Assembly: GCF_003011925.2 (NCBI RefSeq)
Contig: NZ_PXXU01000016.1
Coordinates: 1 to 64,000, forward strand
DNA length: 64,000 bases
From: Nitrosomonas supralitoralis
Lineage (GTDB): Bacteria > Pseudomonadota > Gammaproteobacteria > Burkholderiales > Nitrosomonadaceae
Reading direction: 5' to 3'
Position numbers and translations under genes: made by a program. Positions 25,475 through 33,944 of this stretch are shown here, piece after piece. The notes under the pieces were generated by a model. That model was not told the origin of the DNA. It was given only the letters and a program-made list of their open reading frames with translations, and did not search any database. The first letter of the stretch is position 1, and each line of letters begins with the position of its first letter.

Positions 25475-26116
25475 TTATTCTTTAGTAAACCAGATATCAC
25501 CATACCAGGCTGTAGCCGCAGCGCCCGTATTATCCGTGTCGGTCATAATCGCTACGGCATCAACCAGACCTGGCTCCTCACCGAATAGCTGTCGATAATC
25601 AGCAAGCACATCGCGCCTTTCACCAATCCAGTGACCTATACGATCAGCGCCAGATTCTACGGCAATCATTCCCGCATTGCTTGTGAAAGCACTGAACCAG
25701 TTACTACCAATTGGCTGCTGATTTGACCATACATAGTTGATGGCACGCGTGCGCCAGAAAGCTAAGCCACCCGAAAACACGACGTAAATTCGTGCAGGAT
25801 AATCATCCCCCGCGCGAGCACGCTCATCGTTACCTTTCAAAATGTTATCAACCTTCCATACCCAGTTGAGTATGGGTGTTTTGACAAGATCAATACTGAT
25901 CTTACGATAAAGTCCTGAAGCAGCTGCACTGCTGTTAGCATGCAACGCCGTTCGACTGCCGTCATTCTTCAGAGAATATACCGTTTCACCGACAAAAACT
26001 TTTGACTGCCACCCATTTAAATCCCCCTGAGAAAAACGAGCTATATCAATATGATCGACCTCTGCCCATGACCCAGTAGGCAAACAAGCTATAATCCAGC
26101 ATAGTAGTCTTTGCAT
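25475..26116 (-). CDS. DUF3047 exported protein
   Basis: A 213-residue protein with signal peptide (MQRLLCWIIACLPTGSWA-EV) and a DUF3047 domain, marked by LNWVWKVDNILKGNDERARAGDDYPARIYVVF and, near the C-terminus, VDAVAIMTDTDNTGAAATAWYGDI. The fold is predicted to be a beta-sandwich similar to carbohydrate-binding modules. Its role is unknown and no active site is apparent. It is last in a minus-strand set with an AhpD-like protein and a sigma/anti-sigma pair; a 36-base gap separates it from the former. Confidence 0.85.
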   Translation of the reverse strand: MQRLLCWIIACLPTGSWAEVDHIDIARFSQGDLNGWQSKVFVGETVYSLKNDGSRTALHANSSAAASGLYRKISIDLVKTPILNWVWKVDNILKGNDERARAGDDYPARIYVVFSGGLAFWRTRAINYVWSNQQPIGSNWFSAFTSNAGMIAVESGADRIGHWIGERRDVLADYRQLFGEEPGLVDAVAIMTDTDNTGAAATAWYGDIWFTKE

Positions 26117-26152
26117 AGCAGAAATAATTTTCTATGATCCAATCTATTAGTA

Positions 26153-26674
26153 TTAAAAATCTATTTCAATACCCATCACATCAGCGAATCGATTAAATGC
26201 TATAAAAAGCTCCATCGTTCCAAATGCTTCCAGCACCTCAGAGTCTTCAATCCCAAGATCAACTAATTTTTTGAGTTCAACATTACCAATGTTATGCCAA
26301 TCTAGATTCGCTCTACGGGCAAACTTCACCAGCGCTATTTCCTTGTCGGTAAAATCATTGGGAAGTGTGCCCTGAAACATCTCATCAATCTCCGATTCAC
26401 TGACTTTCATGCTGCGCAGCGCTGCACTATGTGCCGCTACACAGTAAATACACTTATTATCATATGAAATTACTGATGCAATAGCTTCCTTCACTTTGCG
26501 TCGCAATTTGCCTTGAAGCATAATCGCCTTGAATTTCTCCCAATTGGCTGCAAGTAATGGCGGATGTTCGGCATAGGCTTTGAAAATATTAGGAACATGA
26601 CCTCCAAAAGTTTTTCCAATTTCAAGCAATATAGCTGATGACTCAGATGTTTTTTCAGTGTCTGCTTGTAGCAT
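26153..26674 (-). CDS. Carboxymuconolactone decarboxylase / AhpD-like protein
   Basis: A 173-residue all-helical protein of the AhpD/CMD superfamily, peroxidase-related. The active motif is KCIYCVAAHSAALR, with the redox CxxC (Cys-Val... spacing IYC-VAAH preceded by Cys) and the His that follows. An earlier acidic helix (EAIASVISYDNK) fits the proton-relay Glu. Such proteins reduce alkyl hydroperoxides or protect against oxidative stress. It is cytoplasmic. A good ribosome-binding site (GAGGAG) lies 8 bases before the ATG. It probably belongs to the regulon of the sigma factor encoded upstream. Confidence 0.82.
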   Translation of the reverse strand: MLQADTEKTSESSAILLEIGKTFGGHVPNIFKAYAEHPPLLAANWEKFKAIMLQGKLRRKVKEAIASVISYDNKCIYCVAAHSAALRSMKVSESEIDEMFQGTLPNDFTDKEIALVKFARRANLDWHNIGNVELKKLVDLGIEDSEVLEAFGTMELFIAFNRFADVMGIEIDF

Positions 26675-26768
26675 TTGCTAATTCTCCTCATTCAGCGACA
26701 ATTCTTGCTGCCATTCTTTTTTAAGAATCGCACACAGAAACGGGTCCTTTCTTGGTTCATTATTATGA

Positions 26769-27014
26769 TCAGCGTTCAGCCGGGTTATCCTTCAAGGTAT
26801 TGGTGATTCGTTGCCTTGCTTCGTCAGTTAGCAGAAAACTATGATTGCTTTTGGAACGGCGTGAAGCTTTGCGCAAAAACTGAAGCTGCCACGTAAAATT
26901 CGCGCAACTGCGGCATAAAATCAGGTGCATTTTTAACGCGATGTTTTTCCACAAAGGTAATTTTTCATCCATTGCCCGTGAAGCCAACTGGCTGGCTTGT
27001 TTGCAATTTAGCAT
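26769..27014 (-). CDS. Anti-sigma factor, zinc-finger type, 81 aa
   Basis: A short protein with the ZAS-like motif: Cys4 region (MLNCKQASQLASRAMDEKL) and later MHLILCRSCANF, i.e. His-x3-Cys-x2-Cys. It has no membrane helix, so it is a soluble anti-sigma like ChrR or RsrA rather than a transmembrane one. It follows the sigma-factor gene by 13 bases on the same strand, the usual order. The HxxxCxxC set is that of redox- or metal-sensing anti-sigmas. Confidence 0.8.
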   Translation of the reverse strand: MLNCKQASQLASRAMDEKLPLWKNIALKMHLILCRSCANFTWQLQFLRKASRRSKSNHSFLLTDEARQRITNTLKDNPAER

Positions 27015-27027
27015 TTAATACCTACCA

Positions 27028-27597
27028 TTAATCTACCCAGTTAATCTTCAAACATCTATTCAGGGACAATCGAGCACGATGCATAATTACCCACACATTA
27101 GTCGGGCTGAGTGCAAAATCCTTGCAGATATTCTCATTGCTCATTCCGTAAATTTCTTTAGCAAGAAATACTTCAGCTTGCTTTGGTTTCAGTCCAGATA
27201 AACATTCCTGAAAGATCTTCCAGAATTCTTTTTGTTGAAAGGCTGATTCTGGGTTAGGAAAAGCATCCGGTTTTTCAATCCATCGACCATTGGCTCTAAA
27301 AAAATCATCCAGATTGTCCCCCTCATCCTGATCAACCAGATCACCAACGGCTACTTCACGTCCTTGACGTCGGAAATGATCAATCAACTTGTGTCTGAGT
27401 ATGCCAATCAGCCAGGTCCGAATGGCAGATTGATGGGAGAAGGTATTTTTAGCGGATATTGCCGCCAGCAGTGTTTCTTGAACCAGATCTTCAGCCAGAT
27501 GCGTATCCTTTACTCTTAAAAGTCCATAGCTGAATAGATAATCGCCATGCTCTTCCAGCCATGTCTGGGGATTTAAGTCATTATTCCCTGCAATCAT
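27028..27597 (-). CDS. ECF sigma factor
   Basis: A sigma-70 family ECF regulator. Region 2 has DYLFSYGLLRVKDTHLAEDLVQETLL (boundary helix) and TWLIGILRHKLIDHFRR. Region 4 has LSGLKPKQAEVFLAKEIYGM and SPTNVWVIMHRARLSL, the DNA-binding helix-turn-helix. The frame is open from 27690, but the Cys-rich gene upstream ends at 27608, so ATG 27597 (189 residues, AAGG 5 bases upstream) is preferred. The insert between regions 2 and 4, with several acidic residues and Trp, is of the TIGR02943 type. It probably controls its own cluster and responds to the anti-sigma 26769-27014. Confidence 0.85.
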   Translation of the reverse strand: MIAGNNDLNPQTWLEEHGDYLFSYGLLRVKDTHLAEDLVQETLLAAISAKNTFSHQSAIRTWLIGILRHKLIDHFRRQGREVAVGDLVDQDEGDNLDDFFRANGRWIEKPDAFPNPESAFQQKEFWKIFQECLSGLKPKQAEVFLAKEIYGMSNENICKDFALSPTNVWVIMHRARLSLNRCLKINWVD

Positions 27598-27607
27598 AAG
27601 AACCTTA

Positions 27608-27826
27608 TCAGGAAAGCTTACAGCAGCTAGCTTCAGCTTGCTTGGGTGGACAGGCCACGGTTCCATATGAACAGAAGACGCAGCAATCACCTGATTTCGG
27701 TTTTAACAGTGCGCTGCAGCCTGTGCATTCATAAAAATATAAACAGGCATCAGTGGGCATGATTTCCTGTTTTATAAAACCGCAATACGGGCAAATCAAA
27801 TCCGATTTAAAGATAATAGTTTTCAT
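27608..27826 (-). CDS. Small Cys-rich protein with GDCCVFCSYG motif, 72 aa
   Basis: It has three cysteine clusters: CPYC near residue 12, CTGC near residue 35, and SGDCCVFCSYGTVACPP followed by SCC at the C-terminus. The first two resemble a zinc ribbon; the GDCCxFCSYGT-CPP motif recurs in small proteins near metal-resistance genes, by memory. It is probably a cytoplasmic metal-binding protein. It is first on the strand before the sigma factor (10-base gap), so likely cotranscribed. It decides the sigma-factor start, because it excludes the longer frame. Confidence 0.7.
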   Translation of the reverse strand: MKTIIFKSDLICPYCGFIKQEIMPTDACLYFYECTGCSALLKPKSGDCCVFCSYGTVACPPKQAEASCCKLS

Positions 27827-27879
27827 AAAATGTTTATGGAATATGAAAGATAATAATTTCCGTGGATATTTCTGTTTTA

Positions 27880-29145
27880 TTAATCAACAATACCATGCAG
27901 CACACGTAATTCTCGAATCATCTGACGCTCATCTCCTTTCCAGATTCCATGATTTCCGATATAGATATCAGCCAGTGCACTGCGCCCCATAACGCGACGA
28001 ATAAAATTAAGGATAGTGTCAGTAACGCAGACTGGATTATCTGTGGCCGGGAAATGCCCCGCTCTTGGGATGTAAGTAATTTGCACATCATCTGTGCCTA
28101 GTACATGAGCAAATCGTTGTGTCTGAGCTGCGGGCATCATGTTGTCATACTCCCCCCACATGATCAGTGTCGGAACGGTAATGTTTTGGTATTGCACACC
28201 ATTAGGATTACTTTGCGGATGATAGGGCAGTAACAAGGATGGGCCAAGAATAGCCGCGCGATCTGACAACACGCGCCAGTTATGTAGTTTTAGGCGCATG
28301 GTTGTAGACTTGGCTACATCCGTGACTCCATCTCCCATACCATTGCGCTCATAATCCACATCAACGTAAGGAAAAGTCAGATAACGCAAATTATATTGAT
28401 TGTATTTGGAAGGATCGTACACCATTGATTTTAGAATCTGTACTAATGTCTGATCAAAAGCTGCAAACAGCGTTGCAAATTGCGCATCGCCATCAGGTGT
28501 GTTGGGAATTTCTGAGGCTCTGCCAATCGCCTGTATTTCATTCACCGGATAACCATCGAAGGCGATAGGATCCATCTGCATTAACGCATTCAAACGGCCG
28601 TTATGCAACGCTGCATAATGCGAAGCAATGCCACTTCCCCAGTCATCGGCAATAAAAATGAATTGTCGTCCCGGATATTCCTGCTGCATCAGTTTCTCAA
28701 TGTAATCGACATCATTAATCCAGTGCCACGTTGCATTGAGAGTCGGATTATTTTTACGGCCATAAAGACGCGGCTTGGAACTTTCACCCATGCCCAGCAT
28801 GTCGATGGAAATCGTTTCGCAGAAGCGCGAAACTTGTCCTTGTACTTCTTCCCATTGTGAACGATTAGTTGGAACACCATGAAGAAAAAGAACCAACGGG
28901 CCCTTATTGCCCATTTTCGTCCAAGCAATATCAAAATCATCCGACCAATCCGTTTCAGCGCTATGCACACCACCTATTTGTAGCAATCCTTCAGACGGTG
29001 CTTTGTAACGAAAAACGCCATATTCAGGAACGCCCTGAGGACGGTAGATAGTTAGATCAGGTGTATTACCAGTTGCCCGCAATGGTGAATGGCTTAGAGC
29101 GCTATAAAAACTGTAACTATCTGAGTTGTCATAAGTTGAGTTCAT
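27880..29145 (-). CDS. Alpha/beta hydrolase, haloalkane-dehalogenase-like
   Basis: A 421-residue protein with an alpha/beta hydrolase core from about 85. Oxyanion HGVP is in VLFLHGVPTNRSQW. The nucleophile elbow is FIADDWGSGIA, with Asp as nucleophile as in haloalkane dehalogenases and epoxide hydrolases. A later acid sits in MWGEYDNMMP and the His in RAGHFPATDNP. The Trp after the nucleophile (DDWG) is the halide-binding position of dehalogenases. It is longer than usual (about 300) by an N-terminal extension of about 80 residues. No signal peptide is seen. A divergent MerR-MEDS regulator lies upstream across a 240-base gap with an inverted repeat. Confidence 0.82.
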   Translation of the reverse strand: MNSTYDNSDSYSFYSALSHSPLRATGNTPDLTIYRPQGVPEYGVFRYKAPSEGLLQIGGVHSAETDWSDDFDIAWTKMGNKGPLVLFLHGVPTNRSQWEEVQGQVSRFCETISIDMLGMGESSKPRLYGRKNNPTLNATWHWINDVDYIEKLMQQEYPGRQFIFIADDWGSGIASHYAALHNGRLNALMQMDPIAFDGYPVNEIQAIGRASEIPNTPDGDAQFATLFAAFDQTLVQILKSMVYDPSKYNQYNLRYLTFPYVDVDYERNGMGDGVTDVAKSTTMRLKLHNWRVLSDRAAILGPSLLLPYHPQSNPNGVQYQNITVPTLIMWGEYDNMMPAAQTQRFAHVLGTDDVQITYIPRAGHFPATDNPVCVTDTILNFIRRVMGRSALADIYIGNHGIWKGDERQMIRELRVLHGIVD

Positions 29146-29249
29146 CTTGCTATCCTAAATTTCTCATTCTGATTAATTTAACAAGCTCTGATGAGCATTA
29201 ATATTCTTTATTATTCTGTAATGATCATACGATCTAATATGATTCATGT

Positions 29250-29272
29250 TAAAATGCATGTCAAGCATTTTA
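29250..29272. promoter_or_regulatory. Inverted repeat between hydrolase and MerR-MEDS genes
   Basis: Perfect 8-bp arms TAAAATGC / GCATTTTA with a 7-base spacer, about 105 bases from the hydrolase start and 113 from the regulator start. Its position between divergent genes, one a MerR-type regulator, makes it an operator candidate. No clean -35/-10 pair surrounds it. Confidence 0.4.
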
Positions 29273-29384
29273 TGAAAAGGTATAACATTCGAATCCCACC
29301 GCGCAGAATGCAATTGAAGATCGCAGATACGATTTTGAAAGCTAAAGAAACCAATGAAACAAACAGGAATGATTTCAGGAGAAA

Positions 29385-30167
29385 ATGTGCATGAGCACTA
29401 CTGATAACACTGTTGCACCGTTGCTGAATATTAAACAGGCAGCAAAGATTCTAAATGTCAGTGAAATATCATTAAGACGGTGGAGTGATGCAGGCAAGTT
29501 GCCATGTATGCGGATAGGCGTCAGACGCGAAAGGAGATATCGTCTGACCGATCTTTTGAACTATCTTGATCAGGATCAGAGACAAAACAGCACTACTATT
29601 CTTGCGCAAGCTACAGACCGGATTGCACATATTGATCTTGAAGGCATCTCAATTAATTATGGCAGTCACTTGTGTGCATTTTATGACACTGATTCAGGAC
29701 GGTTAAAGCTGGCGCTACCCTTCCTGCTCGCTGGTCTTCAAGCAGGTAACCGGTGTTTTTTGGTTGCCACCATTGAGATTCAAACTCTAATAGTGAATCA
29801 GTTACGCGATGTCAGACCCGAAATTGATCAAGATATCCAAGAAAGCCACCTTATTCTGATGGATGGTATGTCAGACAGCGTCGAACTGTATACTTTTTTT
29901 GAACATGCTTTTCTGGATGCGAGTAAGCATGGTATTCAGGGGTTGCGAGTGTTGGGTGATATGGCCTGGACACTACAAAAAGGAATGGGAATTAGAGAAT
30001 TAAGTAATTTCGAAGCACAGTACAATCAGAATCTAGCGCATCGATTCCCCGTCGTCAGTTTGTGCCAGTATGATGCCAGGCTATTTCCAGGCACGGCCAT
30101 ATTAAGCGCACTCAAATGTCATGATGATACTTTCCGGTATCCATTGAATCATTTCCTAGGCACCTGA
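29385..30167 (+). CDS. MerR-type HTH plus MEDS-domain regulator
   Basis: A 260-residue protein. An N-terminal excisionase/MerR-like winged helix (LLNIKQAAKILNVSEISLRRWSDAGKLPCMR, about 13-45) is joined to a MEDS domain (about 78-245): NYGSHLCAFYDT, AGNRCFLVAT, and GLRVLGDMAW. MEDS resembles the ATP-binding KaiC-like fold and is thought to sense metabolites of C1 compounds in DcmR, the repressor of dichloromethane dehalogenase. A dehalogenase-like hydrolase lying divergently is consistent with that role. ATGs at 29385 and 29391 are both possible, with GGAG upstream. The truncated MEDS gene at 1-210 is a distant relative. Confidence 0.82.
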   Translation: MCMSTTDNTVAPLLNIKQAAKILNVSEISLRRWSDAGKLPCMRIGVRRERRYRLTDLLNYLDQDQRQNSTTILAQATDRIAHIDLEGISINYGSHLCAFYDTDSGRLKLALPFLLAGLQAGNRCFLVATIEIQTLIVNQLRDVRPEIDQDIQESHLILMDGMSDSVELYTFFEHAFLDASKHGIQGLRVLGDMAWTLQKGMGIRELSNFEAQYNQNLAHRFPVVSLCQYDARLFPGTAILSALKCHDDTFRYPLNHFLGT

Positions 30168-30210
30168 TGTCATTTCTCATGCCAATTTTTATTGAGTGAC
30201 CTTTACATCG

Positions 30211-31170
30211 TTATCGCTTCATTTCACTGCACGAAGCACCAAACTGAAAACAGCTGTAACAGCGATGGTGTTTCATACTCACCGGTTCTTGAAGACTCTC
30301 GGTCAGTGTTCGCCCTAACACATAATCGGCATCGTCATCGACCAGTGTGCACGCATAAACCTTGCATTCACCGGCATTCTTCACCACCATACGGCTAAAT
30401 GCGCACATGAATTCACGCCGGGTCGATTCGGTCTGATAATCCACCATGCAACTTTGCGTAATCTGGGGAGCAGAAACTGTACTATTGGGTGGGTAAAATT
30501 CAGGAAATTCAATCCGGGGTAAATTTTCTGGTAAGCCAGCACCACGAAAAACCTCTGCAAAGCACTTAGCTACCTTATTTTCTGGCAAACCAGCAATTTT
30601 CTGATTAGCGACTGATACGCTGAAGCCCATATCATTCAAAGCACATAATCCATCCAGTGCCATCGAAAACATACCCGCACCACGTTGTCGATCATGCTCA
30701 TTTGCCAAGAAATGATCCAGACTAACCCGAAAATGCACAGCATGGAAACGTTCACGCAAAGATTCCAACTGCGACAGACGTTTAATCAATGGCTCCGTGG
30801 CGTTGGTCAGCACCATGCAGGGACGATGCTGCAATGCATAATCGAGAATACGAACCATGTCCTTATTAACAAAAGGTTCTCCGCCAGTAAAGGAAAATTG
30901 CTTAACATTCAGAACTATCGCCTCGTCAATGAATGGCTTCATATCATCGAAACGCATCAGTTGCAAACGATCATCACCAGGTTTTGATCCTTCAAGACAA
31001 AAGGGACAAGCCAAATTACACGCAGTGCCGGTATGAAACCATAATTCCTCCAAAGCATGCGAATGGATAAAACCACGGGGCTTATCGTCGTGTGTGACGT
31101 ACCATGATTTGGAACGGGTACTGGACTTTCCTGATGTTGATGAGGCAGTGGCTTTCATACTCAACAACAT
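30211..31170 (-). CDS. Radical SAM enzyme of the arsM cluster
   Basis: A 319-residue radical SAM protein. Cluster-binding CNLACPFC has Cys51, Cys55 and Cys58 (CxxxCxxC), followed by FTGGEPFVNKD (SAM-binding GGEP, 96-99). The C-terminus carries CYSCFQFGASC (Cys304, 307, 314), a likely second Fe-S site as in SPASM/Twitch-like enzymes. It overlaps the arsenite methyltransferase gene by 10 bases. Known radical SAM partners of ArsM (ArsS) add a 5'-deoxyadenosyl group to dimethylarsenic to make arsenosugars, but this sequence is shorter and not clearly ArsS. A related transfer to arsenic is inferred from context only. Either of two close ATGs (31170, 31158) may be used. Confidence 0.78.
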   Translation of the reverse strand: MLLSMKATASSTSGKSSTRSKSWYVTHDDKPRGFIHSHALEELWFHTGTACNLACPFCLEGSKPGDDRLQLMRFDDMKPFIDEAIVLNVKQFSFTGGEPFVNKDMVRILDYALQHRPCMVLTNATEPLIKRLSQLESLRERFHAVHFRVSLDHFLANEHDRQRGAGMFSMALDGLCALNDMGFSVSVANQKIAGLPENKVAKCFAEVFRGAGLPENLPRIEFPEFYPPNSTVSAPQITQSCMVDYQTESTRREFMCAFSRMVVKNAGECKVYACTLVDDDADYVLGRTLTESLQEPVSMKHHRCYSCFQFGASCSEMKR

Positions 31171-32207
31171 CCGTTTATCTGTCCATCAGTGATTACATCC
31201 GTGAACGGAATGCCCATACCACAACCGGGAAAAATACCAAAGTGCCGATCAAAATTTCCATAAAAGTCGAAATGCTCCCTGAACCGCGTATCATGCAGCA
31301 TACGCCAGGTATTGCCACATACTGGAAACTGCTTGCCGGCTTCAATAAAGTGATGTTTATCCAACCGGAATGCATGAGGATGATGGGGAATCGTGCCCCT
31401 ATATACCACCGCTTGTCCATGATCCTCACAAGCAAGTTCCAGATCGTTCAATTTAAATAGTCGATAAGTTGCAGAATAAAAACGAATATTCCCTGTTTTA
31501 TCGGATAATCCAGGATTATTAACATCGATTGATCGATCATCGACCAAACGTGGATCAGTAAAGCCATGCTTACGCGCCAGTTGCAAAAAATCATTCCAGT
31601 ACAGTGCACCACTTAAGCATTCACCATATAACACAGGGTCCTGGGTCAATACCGCTGGAATACGCCGATCACTGTAGACATCAGAGAAATACAATTCTCC
31701 ACCGGGTTTCAACACACGGAATGCTTCACGCAATACTGCCGCCTTATCCGGCGCCAGGTTAATAACGCAATTCGAGACAATTAAATCCACGCTGGCATCC
31801 GCCAATTCAAGCTCGTGCAACCGTTCGATATAGCCGTGTAAAAAGCGCACATTGCTGCGTTTGTAGCCAAAGATTTTTTGGTGGTATATTTCGTGTTGTC
31901 GTGCCACTGCCAGCTGCTCCTCGGTCATATCCACGCCGATAATTCGCCCTTTCTCCCCGACTAGTTGCGACAACACGTAAACATCCCTGCCTGCACCGCA
32001 TCCCAAATCCAGAATCGCAAGTCCGTCCAATAATTCAGGCAGAACCAAGCCACAACCATAATAACGCGCATGCACATCCGCGTGAATTCGTTTCAGCAGC
32101 GGTTTGACAAAATGCGGTAGACCTGCATCAGTGCAGCACGCATTAGTTAATAAATCCTGAGTGCCCGTGAGGGTTTCGCCATAATACTTTTGCACAATCT
32201 CTTGCAT
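31161..32207 (-). CDS. arsM: Arsenite S-adenosylmethionine methyltransferase
   Basis: A 348-residue ArsM of the kind found with arsenosugar genes. SAM-binding motif ILDLGCGAGRDVY (about 65-77) is followed by GVDMTEEQL. Cysteines known to bind As(III) in the family are present: NACC (24-25), NCVINL (Cys147) and GECLSGALY (Cys197). The C-terminal domain has FPVCGNTWRML and ends in a CC pair. The enzyme methylates As(III) in the cytoplasm to mono-, di- or trimethyl forms. It is third of four overlapping or closely spaced minus-strand genes. No arsR or efflux gene is adjacent, so the unit looks biosynthetic rather than a simple resistance operon. Confidence 0.88.
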   Translation of the reverse strand: MQEIVQKYYGETLTGTQDLLTNACCTDAGLPHFVKPLLKRIHADVHARYYGCGLVLPELLDGLAILDLGCGAGRDVYVLSQLVGEKGRIIGVDMTEEQLAVARQHEIYHQKIFGYKRSNVRFLHGYIERLHELELADASVDLIVSNCVINLAPDKAAVLREAFRVLKPGGELYFSDVYSDRRIPAVLTQDPVLYGECLSGALYWNDFLQLARKHGFTDPRLVDDRSIDVNNPGLSDKTGNIRFYSATYRLFKLNDLELACEDHGQAVVYRGTIPHHPHAFRLDKHHFIEAGKQFPVCGNTWRMLHDTRFREHFDFYGNFDRHFGIFPGCGMGIPFTDVITDGQINGCC

Positions 32208-32247
32208 GATATTCCTTCACATTGAATGATTAGTACTATTATGTCAT

Positions 32248-32928
32248 TCACGAATCAATTTTAGAATGATATTTTGCAGCGAGCTCCTTCGGAGTCACAC
32301 CACACATAAAACTCCAGGCTAATTTACGATTACGCCAGGTACGCCGCCACCAACCGTCATATCGCCAACGGCGCGAATCGATAAAAATAGGCTCGGATAA
32401 TGGTAAAAATTTACCACAACGACGAGCGGATTGCACCAAAGGCACTTCCTCGAACAACGGCCAGGGCGCATGTCCACCTATTTGTTGATAAACTGAACGT
32501 TTGATAAAAATTCCTTGATCTCCATATGGAACACCGAAACGGCATCGCAGCGCTATCGCGGGTTCCAGCATACAAGCTTGCCATACACGCGGCTTGGCAA
32601 AGCGGAAACGAAAATAACCGCCGATGGCACCTCGTGCTAATGCACTTGATATAGCTGCTATCGGATCGGTTGATAGTTGTGCATCCGCATGCAAAAACCA
32701 CAGCACCTCGCCCTTCGCTTGACGTGCACCAACGCGCAATTGCTGACCGCGGCAAGGCTCACTGAACAACCTCTGCACCCCGAAATGTTTACATATATCT
32801 AAGCTGTTAGCCGCATCAACGACAATTATTTCACACGGTTTATTCGGCAATTGTTGCAACTGCCTTAGTAATCGCGCTAATTTCTCATCATCTTGGTAGC
32901 AAGGAATAATGACACTACACTTAATCAT
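32248..32928 (-). CDS. Family 2 glycosyltransferase (TIGR04283 type)
   Basis: A 226-residue GT-A glycosyltransferase without a membrane anchor. It has SVIIPCYQDDEKL, EIIVVDAANSLD, the DxD-like FLHADAQLSTDP, PYGDQGIFI and EEVPLVQSARR. This small GT2 type (TIGR04283) is usually found with a CofC-like partner, TIGR04282, as here: the two genes overlap by 8 bases. Such pairs frequently accompany arsM and radical SAM genes. The acceptor is unknown; a sugar or glycerol head group on an arsenical is a reasonable guess. A decayed second copy is at 23360-23982. Confidence 0.82.
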   Translation of the reverse strand: MIKCSVIIPCYQDDEKLARLLRQLQQLPNKPCEIIVVDAANSLDICKHFGVQRLFSEPCRGQQLRVGARQAKGEVLWFLHADAQLSTDPIAAISSALARGAIGGYFRFRFAKPRVWQACMLEPAIALRCRFGVPYGDQGIFIKRSVYQQIGGHAPWPLFEEVPLVQSARRCGKFLPLSEPIFIDSRRWRYDGWWRRTWRNRKLAWSFMCGVTPKELAAKYHSKIDS

Positions 32929-33610
32929 AAGGTATTCTCAGAGATGAAATGCTCCTGTCAATAAGTTCCAACAATCTACGGCGCGCAGGGCGCTGATCCT
33001 GTTGCAACAAACTAGCCTGCCTTATTAAATCCTTCAACTCATCGACATCTTGACCTAGTTTAATTGTCGCTACCGATTTTCCAGTATTGCGGCAAATATC
33101 CATCAAAGATATACCTAATCGACAACTGCTCCACGGTAAAGCAACCAAGTCCGGCCAATTACATCGATTGGCCATGAGTACCACACCACCATCAAGAGCG
33201 GGAATTAATACGACATCATCGTGTTGCAGTGCTTCACGGGTCGCCTCATAATCAGCCGCGGTCAATCCAGGTGCGTCACTGCCGATGAATACCAATTGCT
33301 CCAAACCTTGCGCACGCAGTGTTCGATCTAACGCATTGAGTCGCTGACCCAGATTACCTCTCACCTGCGGCATGACGGTAACTGGAAAACAATTTGATAC
33401 TGACAAGGATTGCGCCCACTCTACATCTTCCTGATTAGCAGGCGAAATCACTACTGGACCAGGCCAATTACGTGCATCTTCCAGTGCACAATCCAGTAAT
33501 GCATCAGCAATCTGTCGAGCTACTTCCATACCCAAACTCGCCGCCAATCTTTGTTTACCGATGCCTAAAGCCGGTCGCTTGCATAGTAATACAAGACTAA
33601 TTTTACTCAT
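32921..33610 (-). CDS. CofC-like nucleotidyl/glycosyl transferase (TIGR04282, DUF2064)
   Basis: A 229-residue protein with the nucleotide-diphospho-sugar transferase fold: LLCKRPALGIGKQRLAASLG at the N-terminus binds the nucleotide, then VFIGSDAPGL with the metal-binding Asp and ALDGGVVLMA. Similarity to CofC suggests guanylyl- or related transfer, but the actual reaction in this subfamily is unknown. It is the first gene of the four-gene unit, with its start about 335 bases from the divergent carbonic-anhydrase-like gene. A decayed copy is at 23975-24467. Confidence 0.82.
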   Translation of the reverse strand: MSKISLVLLCKRPALGIGKQRLAASLGMEVARQIADALLDCALEDARNWPGPVVISPANQEDVEWAQSLSVSNCFPVTVMPQVRGNLGQRLNALDRTLRAQGLEQLVFIGSDAPGLTAADYEATREALQHDDVVLIPALDGGVVLMANRCNWPDLVALPWSSCRLGISLMDICRNTGKSVATIKLGQDVDELKDLIRQASLLQQDQRPARRRLLELIDRSISSLRIPYD

Positions 33611-33944
33611 AGGATCATAAAGTTAAATTATCTCAACTGAAAGTTTTGCCTGAAAAATAGAAATTCGTATCAAACTACTGTTTTTCTTCCGAACGATCAA
33701 AATAATAAATCGAAAGATATTATAAATTTATTGTCTTTGATGAAGAAAATACAGAATAACTATCTATTGTCTGAAAAAGTAGTGATAGAATTCTGACGTC
33801 TAGCCAATTAACCCAGTTTTTAAGCATGACATACCAATTATGCGGCTTTGACAAGATTTGCCCTTTCCTTGCATTTCTTTGAATATTGCAAGTATGAAAT
33901 TGAAATTATGATCAACTGACCAATTACTACAAAGGATATATAAA
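33611..33944. other. Divergent intergenic region
   Basis: About 330 AT-rich bases between the arsM-type unit (minus) and the 33945 gene (plus). A TTGACA at 33848-33853 has no convincing -10 partner. AAAGGATATATAAA just before ATG 33945 gives a usable ribosome-binding site. No ArsR-type operator was recognised. Confidence 0.35.

Noticed and set aside
29285-29305. tRNA-like T-loop text TTCGAATCCCACCGCGC
   Set aside because: No matching acceptor stem, D arm or anticodon arm upstream; chance resemblance.
29191-29394. 67-codon plus-strand frame ahead of the MerR-MEDS gene
   Set aside because: It overlaps the start of that gene and contains the operator-like repeat; composition is not convincing.
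33848-33876. TTGACA-like promoter before the 33945 gene
   Set aside because: The base run at 17 bases spacing is not a -10 box.
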